The position numbers and the translations under genes are program-made. From NCBI RefSeq assembly GCF_001598375.1, contig NZ_BCYV01000006.1, positions 310,001 through 374,000 on the forward strand: 64,000 nt of DNA, written 5' to 3'. The notes beneath the pieces are model-generated. The model worked only from the letters and a program-made list of their open reading frames with translations. It had not been told where the DNA came from and ran no database searches. Shown here piece by piece: positions 9,568-18,634 of the stretch (its first letter is position 1; each line of letters begins with the position of its first letter). This DNA comes from Novosphingobium capsulatum NBRC 12533 (lineage in GTDB: Bacteria; Pseudomonadota; Alphaproteobacteria; Sphingomonadales; Sphingomonadaceae).

Positions 9568-9602
9568 GGCCGGAAGCGCACGCGCTTCCGGCCTTCTTTT
9601 TT
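9568..9602 (+). terminator. Rho-independent terminator after glnK-amtB
   Basis: A perfect 11-bp GC-rich stem (GGCCGGAAGCG paired with CGCTTCCGGCC) closes a 4-base CACG loop and is followed by TTCTTTTTT. It ends the sigma-54-driven unit about 90 bp after the amtB stop. Confidence 0.93.
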
Positions 9603-9703
9603 GTTCGCTCGGCAGCCCCCGGGCGGCTTTGCAAAGTTAACGATCAGGCAATCGTCCCATCGTAGAACACCTGAGCGAAAGCGTCCCTTGGGCGGAGATT
9701 CTG

Positions 9704-11956
9704 ATGGTGATCCGGCGCATGGCCTGGGGCAGGCCAGGCAACAGTGGCAATGAACGGTCCGATGGTGTTGCGGGCGCGCCTGCCGCTGCGCCCACGGCCA
9801 GGGATGCCGCCAAGGCCACTGGCCTCGCGCCCGATCATGCCACCGCGCTGTGCCGCGCCTATGAAGCGCTTGGGCTGGGGGCGTTCTGGTCGAGCGATGC
9901 TGATGGCCGGCTGACCTACCTATCCCCTGCCGCGCGCGCGCTGCTTGCGGGCGAAGGCGACCCGCTGGGCCGCACCCTGCTCGATCTGTTCCACCACGAT
10001 GAAACCCAGGGCGACAATGGCAGCGAGCGCTCGCTGCGCTTCGTGCTGGCGCGGCGCACCCGCTTTGAACGGCTGACCGTGCGCACCGGGCCGGCCAGCC
10101 AGCCGCGCTGGTGGTCGTTGTCGGGCGAAGCCGTGCACCATCGCGGCCAGTTTGCCGGCTTCCACGGCCATTGCGCCGATATCAGCGACCAGCGCCGCCA
10201 TGCCGAGGAAAGCTCGCACATGGCGCTGCACGATCCGCTGACCGGCCTCGCCAATCGCCGTCACATGAACCAGACGCTGGCGCGCAAGCTTGCCGCGCTG
10301 GCCTCCACCCGGCGCGGTTGCGCCACGATGCTGATCGATCTCGATCGCTTCAAGCAGGTCAACGACACGCTGGGCCACGCTGCCGGTGATGCCCTGCTCA
10401 AGCAGGTGGCCGATCGCCTGGTACGCCTGGTGGGCGATGCCAGCCGCGTGTGCCGGCTGGGCGGCGATGAATTCCAGATCATCCTGCCCGAGGTGGAGGA
10501 TCGCGGACACCTGGGCGAACTGGCCGAAGCCCTGATCGAGGATATTTCCCAGCCCTATCTGATCGATGGCAGCCGCTGCCTGATCGGCGCGTCGATCGGC
10601 GTGGCGATTGCCCCGTTCGATGGCGCGGCGGCCGACGACCTAGTGCGCAGCGCCGATCTTGCGCTCTATGCCGCCAAGGGCAGCGGGCGCGGGCGCTTCC
10701 GCTTCTTTTCCAGCGACCTGCTCAAGGCAGCAGAAGATCGCAAGGCCTTGGAGGAGGACCTGCACGATGCCCTGGCGCAGGGCCAGTTTGCCCTGCACTA
10801 CCAACCCATCGTCAAGGCGCAGAGCAACCAGGTGATCGGGGTGGAGGCGCTGCTGCGCTGGAACCATCCCGAACATGGCCAGGTATCGCCGGCGCGGTTC
10901 ATCCCCATTGCCGAGGAATCCAATCTCATCCGCACGATCGGCGAATGGGTGTTGCGCAAGGCCTGCGCCGATGCAGCTGGCTGGGAAGTCCCACTGCGCG
11001 TGGCGGTCAATGTCTCGCCCGTGCAGTTTGCCGACGAGGCATTTCCTGCGCTGGTCACCTCGGCCCTTGCGCAATCCGGGCTCGATCCCGCGCGGCTGGA
11101 ACTGGAAATCACCGAAGGCGTGTTTCTGGAAGAAGGCGGCCAGACCGATGCGCGGTTCAACGCGCTCAAGGGCCTGGGCGTGCGCCTGGCGCTCGATGAT
11201 TTCGGTACCGGCTATTCCAGTCTCGGCTATCTCAAAAGCGCGCCGTTCGACAAGATCAAGATCGACCAGTCGTTCGTGCGCGGCGCGACCCAGCCGGGCA
11301 ACCGCAACCGTGCGATCATCACCGCCATCGTCGCGCTGGCCCAGGCGCTGGATATGGAAACCACGGCCGAGGGCGTGGAAAGCTTTGACCAGTTCGACCT
11401 GATGAAAGCGCTGTGCGTCAGCCATGTCCAGGGCTTCATCTATAGCCAGCCGCTCGACAACGACACGTTCGTCGCCGGCCTTTCCGGTGGCGATTGGACC
11501 ATCGAGCCATCCGGCCCGGCGCGCCAGCGGCATCAGCGGCAGGCGATGTTCCGCCGCGTGGGCGTGGTGCACGAGGATCACTATTACCCCGTGGTGCTGC
11601 GCAACCTCTCGAAATCGGGCGCGCTGATCGAGGGGCTGCTCGAAGTGCCGCTCGACACGCCCTTCGTGCTCGACCTGGGCGATGGGCAGCTGGTGGTGTC
11701 GCGCGTGCGGCGCAGCCAGGGCCATCAGCAGGGGCTTGAGTTCGAACAGGAACTGGTCAGCGATGGCAATGGCGGCCTGTGCACGCGCTATCGCGTCTCG
11801 CCCTATCAGCTTTCCGCTGCCGGGCTGACCCTGGGCGCCGGCCCCAACGGGCCGTTGCAGATCAACCGTGGCCCCAATGCCAAGGTGACGATGCCCGCCT
11901 TTGCCATGGCGACCGACTGGAACGGCGCCGGGCTCGCTTGGACGGATGCTGCGTAA
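9704..11956 (+). CDS. PAS-GGDEF-EAL-PilZ cyclic-di-GMP protein
   Basis: A 750-aa signalling protein with both making and breaking domains for c-di-GMP plus a receptor domain. A PAS-like sensor lies at about residues 45-165 ([18 protein letters not shown]). A GGDEF domain follows at about 175-335 with an intact GGDEF at 253-257. The inhibitory RxxD site upstream of it is absent (Gly and Ser occupy the Arg and Asp positions). An EAL domain follows at about 350-595 (intact EALLRW, later [10 protein letters not shown] and KIDQSFVR). A PilZ-like domain lies at about 615-690 ([20 protein letters not shown]). No membrane helix is seen, so the protein is probably soluble. It stands alone between the amtB terminator and hisC. 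The net direction of activity cannot be predicted. Confidence 0.9.
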   Translation: MVIRRMAWGRPGNSGNERSDGVAGAPAAAPTARDAAKATGLAPDHATALCRAYEALGLGAFWSSDADGRLTYLSPAARALLAGEGDPLGRTLLDLFHHDETQGDNGSERSLRFVLARRTRFERLTVRTGPASQPRWWSLSGEAVHHRGQFAGFHGHCADISDQRRHAEESSHMALHDPLTGLANRRHMNQTLARKLAALASTRRGCATMLIDLDRFKQVNDTLGHAAGDALLKQVADRLVRLVGDASRVCRLGGDEFQIILPEVEDRGHLGELAEALIEDISQPYLIDGSRCLIGASIGVAIAPFDGAAADDLVRSADLALYAAKGSGRGRFRFFSSDLLKAAEDRKALEEDLHDALAQGQFALHYQPIVKAQSNQVIGVEALLRWNHPEHGQVSPARFIPIAEESNLIRTIGEWVLRKACADAAGWEVPLRVAVNVSPVQFADEAFPALVTSALAQSGLDPARLELEITEGVFLEEGGQTDARFNALKGLGVRLALDDFGTGYSSLGYLKSAPFDKIKIDQSFVRGATQPGNRNRAIITAIVALAQALDMETTAEGVESFDQFDLMKALCVSHVQGFIYSQPLDNDTFVAGLSGGDWTIEPSGPARQRHQRQAMFRRVGVVHEDHYYPVVLRNLSKSGALIEGLLEVPLDTPFVLDLGDGQLVVSRVRRSQGHQQGLEFEQELVSDGNGGLCTRYRVSPYQLSAAGLTLGAGPNGPLQINRGPNAKVTMPAFAMATDWNGAGLAWTDAA

Positions 11957-11997
11957 CGCTTGAATTGCGCGGTTCATGGCGTAAAGCCCATGCCATC

Positions 11998-13155
11998 ATG
12001 ACCGACCAGACCACGCCCGCATCCGCCCAGACCGCCAGCCTCGACCGTTCGCGGCCGCAGCCCAAGGACTGGATCAAGGCGATCCATGCCTATGTGCCGG
12101 GCAAATCGGCCGGGCTGGATGGGCAGCCGTTGATCAAGCTGTCGGCCAACGAAAACCCGCTGGGCACCAGCGCGGCGGCCATGGCGGCGCGTGCGCAGGT
12201 GGCCAATGCCGCGCTCTATCCCGATCCTGACAGCAAGGATCTGCGCGGCGCGCTGGCCGCGCTGCACGGGCTCGATCCCGCGCGCATCGTGATGGGCACG
12301 GGCTCGGATGAACTGCTGCATATCGCGGCCCAGGCCTATGCCGGGGTGGGCGATGAAGTGCTGTTCGTGCGCTATGGCTTTTCGGTCTATCCGATCGCGG
12401 CACGGCGTTGTGGCGCAACGCCCGTGGAAGCGCCCGACACCGATTTCGGCACCGATGTCGATGCGCTGCTCGCGGCGGTGACCGAGCGGACCCGTGTGGT
12501 GTTCCTGGCCAATCCCAACAATCCCACCGGCAGCTATATCGGCCGTGCCGAACTGGCGCGGCTGCATGCCGGCCTGCGCCCCGATGTCTTGCTGGTGGTG
12601 GACCAGGCCTATGCCGAATATGTCGCGGCAGACGATGACGATGGTGCGCTCGATCTGGCGCGTACGGCCGCCAACGTGCTGGTCACGCGCACGTTCTCCA
12701 AGATCTATGGCCTGGCCGGAGAGCGGATCGGCTGGGCCACCGGGCCGGTTGACGTGATCGACATGCTCAACCGCATTCGCGGGCCGTTCAACGTCTCGCT
12801 CACCGGGCAGGCGATGGGGCTGGCGGCGGTGCACGATCAGGCGTTCGTCAAGGCATCGGCCGCGCACAACCGGGCCGAGCGCGCGCGGTTCGTCGCCGCG
12901 TTGGAGGCGCTGGGCAACCACGGGCTGCGCGCGCTGCCGAGCCAGGCCAACTTCGTGCTGATCGAGTTTACCGGCGCGCTCACGGCAGAGGCGGCGTATC
13001 TGGGCCTGATGGATGCTGGGTATATCACCCGCTGGCTGCCCGGGCAGGGGCTGCCGCAGTGCCTGCGCATCACCATCGGCACGCCCGCGCAGATGGATGC
13101 CATCGCCGGCGCGCTGCGCACCATGGCAGACGCTGCGCCAGGCACGGCCCGGTGA
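11998..13155 (+). CDS. hisC: Histidinol-phosphate aminotransferase
   Basis: A 385-aa PLP enzyme of fold type I that transaminates histidinol phosphate in histidine synthesis. In this clade it is often also used for aromatic amino acids. Family marks are [11 protein letters not shown] near residue 42, [30 protein letters not shown], and the PLP lysine in [18 protein letters not shown]. The ATG at 11998 fits the family start; the frame is open further upstream but that reads into the previous gene. The stop overlaps the GTG of tyrC by 4 bp. Coupling to an arogenate/prephenate dehydrogenase suggests a role in tyrosine and phenylalanine synthesis as well. Confidence 0.94.
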   Translation: MTDQTTPASAQTASLDRSRPQPKDWIKAIHAYVPGKSAGLDGQPLIKLSANENPLGTSAAAMAARAQVANAALYPDPDSKDLRGALAALHGLDPARIVMGTGSDELLHIAAQAYAGVGDEVLFVRYGFSVYPIAARRCGATPVEAPDTDFGTDVDALLAAVTERTRVVFLANPNNPTGSYIGRAELARLHAGLRPDVLLVVDQAYAEYVAADDDDGALDLARTAANVLVTRTFSKIYGLAGERIGWATGPVDVIDMLNRIRGPFNVSLTGQAMGLAAVHDQAFVKASAAHNRAERARFVAALEALGNHGLRALPSQANFVLIEFTGALTAEAAYLGLMDAGYITRWLPGQGLPQCLRITIGTPAQMDAIAGALRTMADAAPGTAR

Positions 13156-14093
13156 GCGCTGCACCCTTCACGCGCATTGCGGTCATCGGTCTGGGCCTGC
13201 TGGGCGGATCGGTGGCGCTGGCGGCGCACGCGCACATGGCCGGGGTGATCGTTACCGGCTATGACGCCGATGCGGCGGTGCGGGCGCGCGCGGCGCAGAT
13301 CGGCCTGGCCGACACCATCGCCGCCACGCCGGCGCAGGCGGTGGCCGATGTAGACCTCGTGGTCTTCTGCGTGCCGGTGGGTGCCATGGCCGCTGCTGCT
13401 GCCGCCGTGGCGCCGTATCTGCCCGCCGGCTGCGTGGTCAGCGATGTGGGGTCGAGCAAGGCCAGCGTGCTCAAGGCCCTGGGCGATGCGCTGCCCCATG
13501 CCACGATCGTGCCCGCCCACCCCGTTGCCGGCACCGAGCAGAGCGGGCCCGACGCCGGCTTTGCCACGCTGTTCGCTGGGCGCTGGTGCATCCTCACCCC
13601 GCCCGATGGCGCCGATGCCACGGCCGTGGCGCGCGTCGCCGCGTTCTGGGAAGGCCTGGGCGCGCGCGTCGAAATGATGGACGCGGCCCACCACGATCTG
13701 GTGCTGGCGGTGACCAGCCACCTGCCCCACCTCATCGCCTACACGATCGTGGGCACCGCGTCTGACCTGGAAGAGGTGACGCAGAGCGAGGTGATCAAGT
13801 ATTCGGCCGGCGGCTTTCGCGATTTCACCCGCATCGCCGCCTCTGACCCGACGATGTGGCGCGACGTGTTCCTGCACAACCGCGATGCCGTGCTGACCAT
13901 GCTGCAGGTCTTTACCGAAGACCTGACCGAGCTGCAGAAGGCAATCCGCAAAGGCGATGGCGCCGCGCTGTTCGACCATTTCACCCGCACCCGGGCGATC
14001 CGCCGCTCGATCATCGCGATGGGCCAGGACGATGCCCGCCCCGATTTCGGCCGCGATCACGGCGCCGTGGCGACACCTTCAACGCCAGACTGA
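13152..14093 (+). CDS. tyrC: Prephenate/arogenate (cyclohexadienyl) dehydrogenase
   Basis: A 313-aa NAD(P)-dependent enzyme that decarboxylates prephenate or arogenate on the way to tyrosine. The Rossmann motif [10 protein letters not shown] is at residues 10-19, the second segment VFCVPVGAM follows, and the catalytic region [10 protein letters not shown] and [12 protein letters not shown] carries the conserved His. The C-terminal helical domain includes SHLPHLIAY with the substrate-binding His. No ACT or chorismate-mutase domain is fused. The GTG start overlaps the hisC stop. The end of the gene converges on a small minus-strand gene 12 bp away. Confidence 0.93.
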   Translation: MSAAPFTRIAVIGLGLLGGSVALAAHAHMAGVIVTGYDADAAVRARAAQIGLADTIAATPAQAVADVDLVVFCVPVGAMAAAAAAVAPYLPAGCVVSDVGSSKASVLKALGDALPHATIVPAHPVAGTEQSGPDAGFATLFAGRWCILTPPDGADATAVARVAAFWEGLGARVEMMDAAHHDLVLAVTSHLPHLIAYTIVGTASDLEEVTQSEVIKYSAGGFRDFTRIAASDPTMWRDVFLHNRDAVLTMLQVFTEDLTELQKAIRKGDGAALFDHFTRTRAIRRSIIAMGQDDARPDFGRDHGAVATPSTPD

Positions 14094-14105
14094 GCCAGCG
14101 CGCCA

Positions 14106-14282
14106 TCAGGCGTCGTTGGCGACGCCGGTGCGCTCTTCCTGGTGCAGCACGCGGGCGTGCCACAGGTTGCGGCCCACGAAGATCACCAGAATGATGGCCG
14201 CGATGATGATCGCAACGGTCAGGCCGGCGCGGCCAAAGCGGCGTGCGCGCTGCTCGGGCGGCAGGTTGCGGGGATCTTCCAT
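14106..14282 (-). CDS. Small single-pass membrane protein of unknown function
   Basis: A 58-aa protein beginning MEDPRNLPPEQRARRFGRAG. A short basic cytoplasmic segment is followed by one hydrophobic helix at about residues 20-40 (LTVAIIIAAIILVIFVG) and a charged tail, HQEERTG. AAGGAAA is placed as a ribosome site before the ATG. Small proteins of this shape are conserved in sphingomonads, which supports a real gene, but no function is known to me. It lies downstream of the autotransporter on the same strand, separated by that gene's terminator. Confidence 0.7.
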   Translation of the reverse strand: MEDPRNLPPEQRARRFGRAGLTVAIIIAAIILVIFVGRNLWHARVLHQEERTGVANDA

Positions 14283-14358
14283 GATGTTTCCTTTTGCGGG
14301 CAGGTGACCCCTGGCCAACGCGCTGCGGCGCGCGCGCGATGGCGGGGCCAACCTGTGC

Positions 14359-14396
14359 AAACAAGAAAGGGGCGGCAACCGCGTGGTTGCCGCCCC
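14359..14396 (-). terminator. Rho-independent terminator of the autotransporter gene
   Basis: A perfect 12-bp stem (GGGGCGGCAACC with GGTTGCCGCCCC, 14369-14396) closes a 4-base loop. Read on the minus strand it is followed by TTTCTTGTTT. It lies about 50 bp after the autotransporter stop codon. Confidence 0.88.
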
Positions 14397-14400
14397 CGTT

Positions 14401-14426
14401 CCATGGATGTGGCTCCATGGATGTGG
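14401..14426. repeat. 12-bp direct repeat pair
   Basis: CCATGGATGTGG occurs at 14401-14412 and again at 14415-14426, separated by CT. It lies between the autotransporter stop and its terminator. No function is evident; slipped-strand duplication is the simplest explanation. Confidence 0.6.
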
Positions 14427-14443
14427 CGCCCAAGGCGCCGCGA

Positions 14444-17400
14444 TCAGAGCGCGATGCTGAGCGAAGCGCGCACGTTGGCGGCGATGCCGCCGTTCTGCGG
14501 CTTTTCCGCGCCGGCCGAAATCTTCCAGGTATAGTCGAGACCGCCCTGGAGAATGCCGATCGAGCCGATCCAGGCCGACTGCACGTTTTCCGGGGTGAGC
14601 GTGAACTGCTGGCCCGAACCGAAGATCGCGGTGGTGGCGCCCAGGTCGCCCGACAGGTGGCTGCGGCGGCCCACGTCGGCTTCCACGGTGAACGGGCGGC
14701 CTTCGTAGCTGCTCGGGCCGCTGCTCCACGCAAAGCCCAGCGTGGTGGTGGCGTTGACGGCCGTGCTGCTGCGGTCACGCACCAGCAGGATCATCGCGTC
14801 GGTGCCAGTTTCCTGGTAGCCGTTTTCCTTGAGGCGGAAGTATTCGATGTTCGCCTTGGGCTTGATCTTGAACGTGTCGCTCAGATCGATGTCATAGCTG
14901 AACCCGCCCGTGGCCGACAGCGAGTGGCCCTTCCAGCCGCCGTGCGCCGCATAGGTGATCGTCGCAGAGTCGACCGCGCCGGTGAAGGTGCGGTCAAGCT
15001 TGAACGACGAGCGGCCGTAGCCAACGCGGGCAAAGGTGTAGAGCTTGCCGAACGCCTTGCGCCAGAACGCGTTGATTTCGATGTTGTTCACGCCCAGCGA
15101 CTGCTGGTTGTGGTTGTTCACCGTGCCGCTGGTCCAGTCGAAGTAGGCACCGATGTTGCCCAGCGCGGTGGCGCGTTCGAGCCCGAAGGACACGCCGCCG
15201 CCGCTCAGGCTGTAGCCGACCGAATCATCGTCGTGCTTGCTGGCGCGGAAATAGAGCGGTTCGAGCCACATGCCGGTGTTGCTGATCGTGAACAGCGACG
15301 AATCGTCGGCCACGTGCAGCGCCGCCTGGCGCGAGCCACGCGTGACGAAATCGAACGCCCCGCCGGCATAATCGGGCAGCAGCTGGTTGAACTGGCTCTG
15401 CAGCGTCGGCGTATCGGTGACCTGGAGCAGGCTGGACTGCAGGTTGGTGTAGTTGGCCGCATTGCCGATGATCGCGTCATAGGCGGCTGCCTGGGGCGTG
15501 GTCAGGCCAAGCTGCGCGGCGGTCTTGCGCGACAGCGACAGGACGAGGTCGTTGCCGTTCTGCGAGATCGAACCGGTATAGAGCACGGGCAGCGACAGCG
15601 AGCTGGTGGTGACATTGCTGCCGCCGGTCAGCGTGCCGGCCGAGACGATGGTCTGCGGCGTGGTCGCGCTCAGGAACGAGGACACCGAGACGTTGATCTT
15701 GGCACCCGAGGCGAAGGTTGCGGTGTTGGCCACCAGCTTGGAAGCCGTGCCGGTGGAGTCCACATAGACGCCGAGCGCGCCGCCCGAACCGACCGTCAGG
15801 TTGTTGATCGTGGTGGTGCCGACGGCGTTGGCGCCGAACGAGCCGCCATTGACCGTCACGTTGAGCTGCGAACCACCGGTGATGGTGCCGGCCCAGATCG
15901 CCGAACCGCCGATGGTCAGCGTGCCGACCTGGTCGTTGAGCGCCATCTGCCCGGTGAAGCGCGCATTGGCGCTCATCGTCATCGAGGCGGTGCCAGAGGT
16001 GCCGAAATCGATGTTGCCGATCCACTTGGAATCGTCGGCCATGATCACGGTGTTATTGCCGGTGCCGAGATAGGCGTTGCCGGTTACCTTGCCGGATTCG
16101 ATGTCCACCGTATCGTTGCCGCTGCCGGTGTAGATGTCACCGGTGATCGCGGTGTAGACCGGCGCGGTCGCCACGTTGTAGCCCGACGCGGCCTTGTCCG
16201 ATGCCTGGCTGGTGACGCCGGTGGCATTGAGGTACTGCTTGATCGTCACGCCGCTGGTGTTGGCCGAGAGATCGATCGCCGCGGTCTTGCCGGTCGATGC
16301 ACCGCTGATGGTGATGAAGCCGGTGTTGTTGACGGTGTTGAGCGTGCCCGACAGATCGCGGATGCCATAGAGATTGCCCGAGGCAACCCCGCTCGCCGTC
16401 GCCTTGATCGTGCCTTCGTTGTAGAGCGACGTGGCCGTAACACCCTGGTTGAGCAGGATCGCGGTGGCATCACCGTTGACCGTGGTGGCCGTGACGGTGC
16501 CGTGCACGCCGATGCCGTTGGGCAGGCTGACGGTGCCGCCTTGGCCGCCAACGACGACGCCATAGGCGTTGAGGCCGCTGTAATAGGCGGTGGCGCTGAC
16601 GCTGCCGTCAACCGCAACCGAATAGGTGCCCGAAGTCGCCACGACCGAGCCGATCGTGGTGTTGCCGGCGCCACCGATCAGCAGCGCGGGGCTGGTGCCG
16701 TAGGACTGGATCGAACCGGTGGTTTCGGTGACGTTGTTGGTGCTCGACGCCACAGTGACGATCACGCCGCCGGTGACGTTGCCCGAAACCTGCACGGCGG
16801 CCTTGCCGCTGCTCAGCGCGGTGGGCGACAGCGTCTGCGTGGTGCCATCGTCGGCGGTGTAGCTGACCGCCTGGGTCATTGCGCCGTCGATCTTGAACGC
16901 GCCGTTGATGTCGCCGTTGACGACAACCGCCTGTGCGCCGGTGCCGATCACCGCCACGGTGCCGCCGATGGCGAGGTTGCCGGTGACATTGCCGGTGCTC
17001 ACGCCAACCGAGTTGTCACCCTTGACCGAGATCGTGCCGGTGTTGGTGATCGAACCGGTGAGCGGTGAACTGACGACGATGCCGCCCGAATTGTTGCCTT
17101 CCACGCCGATCGTGCCGGTGTTCGAGATCGTCGCCGTGGTGGCGTTGCCCGACAGGATGTGGATGCCATAGCGGTTGGTCAGCTGCGAGACCGAGCCATT
17201 GACGACCGAGCTGTTGCCCAGGACCGGCGGCGTATAGTCTTCGCTGACGGTGATCGTGCCATCGTTGGTGATCGTGGTGGTCACCCCGGCGTTGGCGACG
17301 ATGCCGGCGCTGTTGCTGACCCCGGCGACGGTCAGCGAGCCACCGGAATTGACATTGACCGTGTTCGACGAATCGATCGTGATCGGAACGCCGCTGGGCA

Positions 17401-17581
17401 GCTTGATCGCGCCGCTGCCGTTGACGGTGATATTGCCGGCCGACGAGGTGTTGAGGGCAGTCAGCGTGCTGGTGCCCACCGTGGTATCGGCAAGCGCCGG
17501 GGTGGCAACGGCCACCAGGGCGGCCGGAATCGCCATGGTGGCGACGGTCGAAAGAAAACGAATCTTGGGGAGGCGCTGCAT
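14444..17581 (-). CDS. Autotransporter outer-membrane protein
   Basis: A 1045-aa type V secreted protein. A signal peptide occupies residues 1 to about 32 (MQRLPKIRFLSTVATMAIPA, then TPALA). The passenger, roughly residues 33-760, is rich in Gly, Thr, Ser, Asn and Val. It is built from short repeats such as ITNTGTISV, ISNTGTIGV and INNLTVGSGG, typical of a right-handed beta-helix. The last 270 or so residues form the translocator barrel (FDFVTRGSRQAAL, YFDWTSG, FARVGYGRSSF, GGFSYDIDL). The final residue is Leu rather than the usual Phe or Trp. The start at 17581 is chosen because the signal peptide begins there; the frame remains open 22 codons upstream. The gene is divergent from the ECF sigma gene. 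The passenger function (adhesion or aggregation) is inference. Confidence 0.9.
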   Translation of the reverse strand: MQRLPKIRFLSTVATMAIPAALVAVATPALADTTVGTSTLTALNTSSAGNITVNGSGAIKLPSGVPITIDSSNTVNVNSGGSLTVAGVSNSAGIVANAGVTTTITNDGTITVSEDYTPPVLGNSSVVNGSVSQLTNRYGIHILSGNATTATISNTGTIGVEGNNSGGIVVSSPLTGSITNTGTISVKGDNSVGVSTGNVTGNLAIGGTVAVIGTGAQAVVVNGDINGAFKIDGAMTQAVSYTADDGTTQTLSPTALSSGKAAVQVSGNVTGGVIVTVASSTNNVTETTGSIQSYGTSPALLIGGAGNTTIGSVVATSGTYSVAVDGSVSATAYYSGLNAYGVVVGGQGGTVSLPNGIGVHGTVTATTVNGDATAILLNQGVTATSLYNEGTIKATASGVASGNLYGIRDLSGTLNTVNNTGFITISGASTGKTAAIDLSANTSGVTIKQYLNATGVTSQASDKAASGYNVATAPVYTAITGDIYTGSGNDTVDIESGKVTGNAYLGTGNNTVIMADDSKWIGNIDFGTSGTASMTMSANARFTGQMALNDQVGTLTIGGSAIWAGTITGGSQLNVTVNGGSFGANAVGTTTINNLTVGSGGALGVYVDSTGTASKLVANTATFASGAKINVSVSSFLSATTPQTIVSAGTLTGGSNVTTSSLSLPVLYTGSISQNGNDLVLSLSRKTAAQLGLTTPQAAAYDAIIGNAANYTNLQSSLLQVTDTPTLQSQFNQLLPDYAGGAFDFVTRGSRQAALHVADDSSLFTISNTGMWLEPLYFRASKHDDDSVGYSLSGGGVSFGLERATALGNIGAYFDWTSGTVNNHNQQSLGVNNIEINAFWRKAFGKLYTFARVGYGRSSFKLDRTFTGAVDSATITYAAHGGWKGHSLSATGGFSYDIDLSDTFKIKPKANIEYFRLKENGYQETGTDAMILLVRDRSSTAVNATTTLGFAWSSGPSSYEGRPFTVEADVGRRSHLSGDLGATTAIFGSGQQFTLTPENVQSAWIGSIGILQGGLDYTWKISAGAEKPQNGGIAANVRASLSIAL

Positions 17582-17723
17582 GGGCTCTCGTCTCGTTGGG
17601 CAAAAGGGCCAGCAGGGGCGGGCCGGTGGCAACATGGCGGGCTTCATATCCGGGGCAGGCCGGCTTTACCAGTGCCTGAAATGCGCCGTAACCACTATCC
17701 GTCGCAAGCGAAGATGAAGAAAT

Positions 17724-17765
17724 GTTCAGACAATTTCCGTGACTGTAAATTTGCCGTTCAGACAA
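17724..17765. promoter_or_regulatory. Spaced direct repeats in the autotransporter/sigma divergent region
   Basis: GTTCAGACAA occurs at 17724-17733 and again at 17756-17765, 32 bp apart start to start, which is about three helical turns. The pair lies in the 252-bp region between the divergent autotransporter and ECF sigma genes. It is placed where a transcription factor or alternative sigma factor would be expected to act. On the minus strand the repeat reads TTGTCTGAAC. Confidence 0.5.
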
Positions 17766-17833
17766 AACCCGCCAGCAGGGCTGTGGGACAAGGGAATGGA
17801 CGGAGCAACCATCGTGCGCGACGGGTGGACCGC

Positions 17834-18634
17834 ATGACCTTTTGCGGTGACTTGCAGGGCGAGCCCCTTTCCCCGGTCGAAGATCCTGGCGGTCTTCATC
17901 CGGCTGGATCAGTCATCGATCATCGACATGGCACTGCCGGGGCGCTTTCGCCCCGAGCGCTGCCTGTTGCCGAGCCGGAGCCGCCCCGCGATGGGCGGGG
18001 CCTGGCCCTGCGCGACGACGTGGCGCTGATGCGACGCGTGGGCGAGGGTTGCCAGGCATCCTTTGCCGTGTTGGTCGAACGCCATGCCGCCGCGCTCTAT
18101 CGCGTGGCCGCCCGCATGCTGGGCGATGGCCACGATGCCGAGGACGTGGTGCAGGACTGCTTTGCCCGCATGTGGCAGAACGCGCCGCGCTGGCAGCCGA
18201 CCGGCGCTGGCCTGGTCGGATGGCTGCATCGCGTGGCGATGAACCTGTGTTTCGATCGCAAGCGGCGCTTTCGCGTGGTGGTGACCGACGAGGTGCCCGA
18301 TTGCGCCGACCAGGCGCCGCTGGCCGATCGCCTGATCGAACAGCGCCAGGCCTGTGCCCAGGTGGCGGCGGCGCTTGCCGATCTGCCTGAACGCTATCGG
18401 GCTGCCTTGGTCTTGTGCTATTACGAGAACTTCTCCAATGCACTTGCGGCACAGGTGCTTGATCTTAATATCAAGGCGATGGAGTCGCTGTTGTTCAGGG
18501 CGAGGCGGCAGATGCGTGAACTGCTTGAAGCGCGTGACATTACCTGCCGCGATGTGGCCTTTGCCGGCGCGGCCGACTTTGCCAATTCACCGGCCGCTCA
18601 CGCTTTTGCTACGGGCGCAGGCCCCCGCGCGTGA
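17834..18634 (+). CDS. ECF-type RNA polymerase sigma factor
   Basis: A 266-aa sigma-70 family protein of the extracytoplasmic-function class. Region 2 is clear (SFAVLVERHAAALYRVAARM, then DGHDAEDVVQDCFARMWQ), as is region 4 (LPERYRAALVLCYYENFSNA, then MESLLFRARRQMRELL). Regions 1.1 and 3 are absent. About 60 poorly conserved residues precede region 2, so the true start may be downstream of the ATG used here. A C-terminal tail of about 35 residues follows region 4. The stop overlaps the GTG start of the next gene, which encodes a membrane protein. That pairing is the usual sigma/anti-sigma arrangement. Its regulon may include the divergent autotransporter. Confidence 0.85.
   Translation: MTFCGDLQGEPLSPVEDPGGLHPAGSVIDHRHGTAGALSPRALPVAEPEPPRDGRGLALRDDVALMRRVGEGCQASFAVLVERHAAALYRVAARMLGDGHDAEDVVQDCFARMWQNAPRWQPTGAGLVGWLHRVAMNLCFDRKRRFRVVVTDEVPDCADQAPLADRLIEQRQACAQVAAALADLPERYRAALVLCYYENFSNALAAQVLDLNIKAMESLLFRARRQMRELLEARDITCRDVAFAGAADFANSPAAHAFATGAGPRA

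Noticed and set aside
7838-9634. Open frame of 598 codons antisense to amtB
   Set aside because: The plus strand encodes AmtB with all pore residues; the antisense frame is a shadow.
14294-17068. Open frame of 924 codons antisense to the autotransporter
   Set aside because: Composition is Arg/Gly/Asp-rich without motifs, while the other strand has signal peptide, passenger and barrel.
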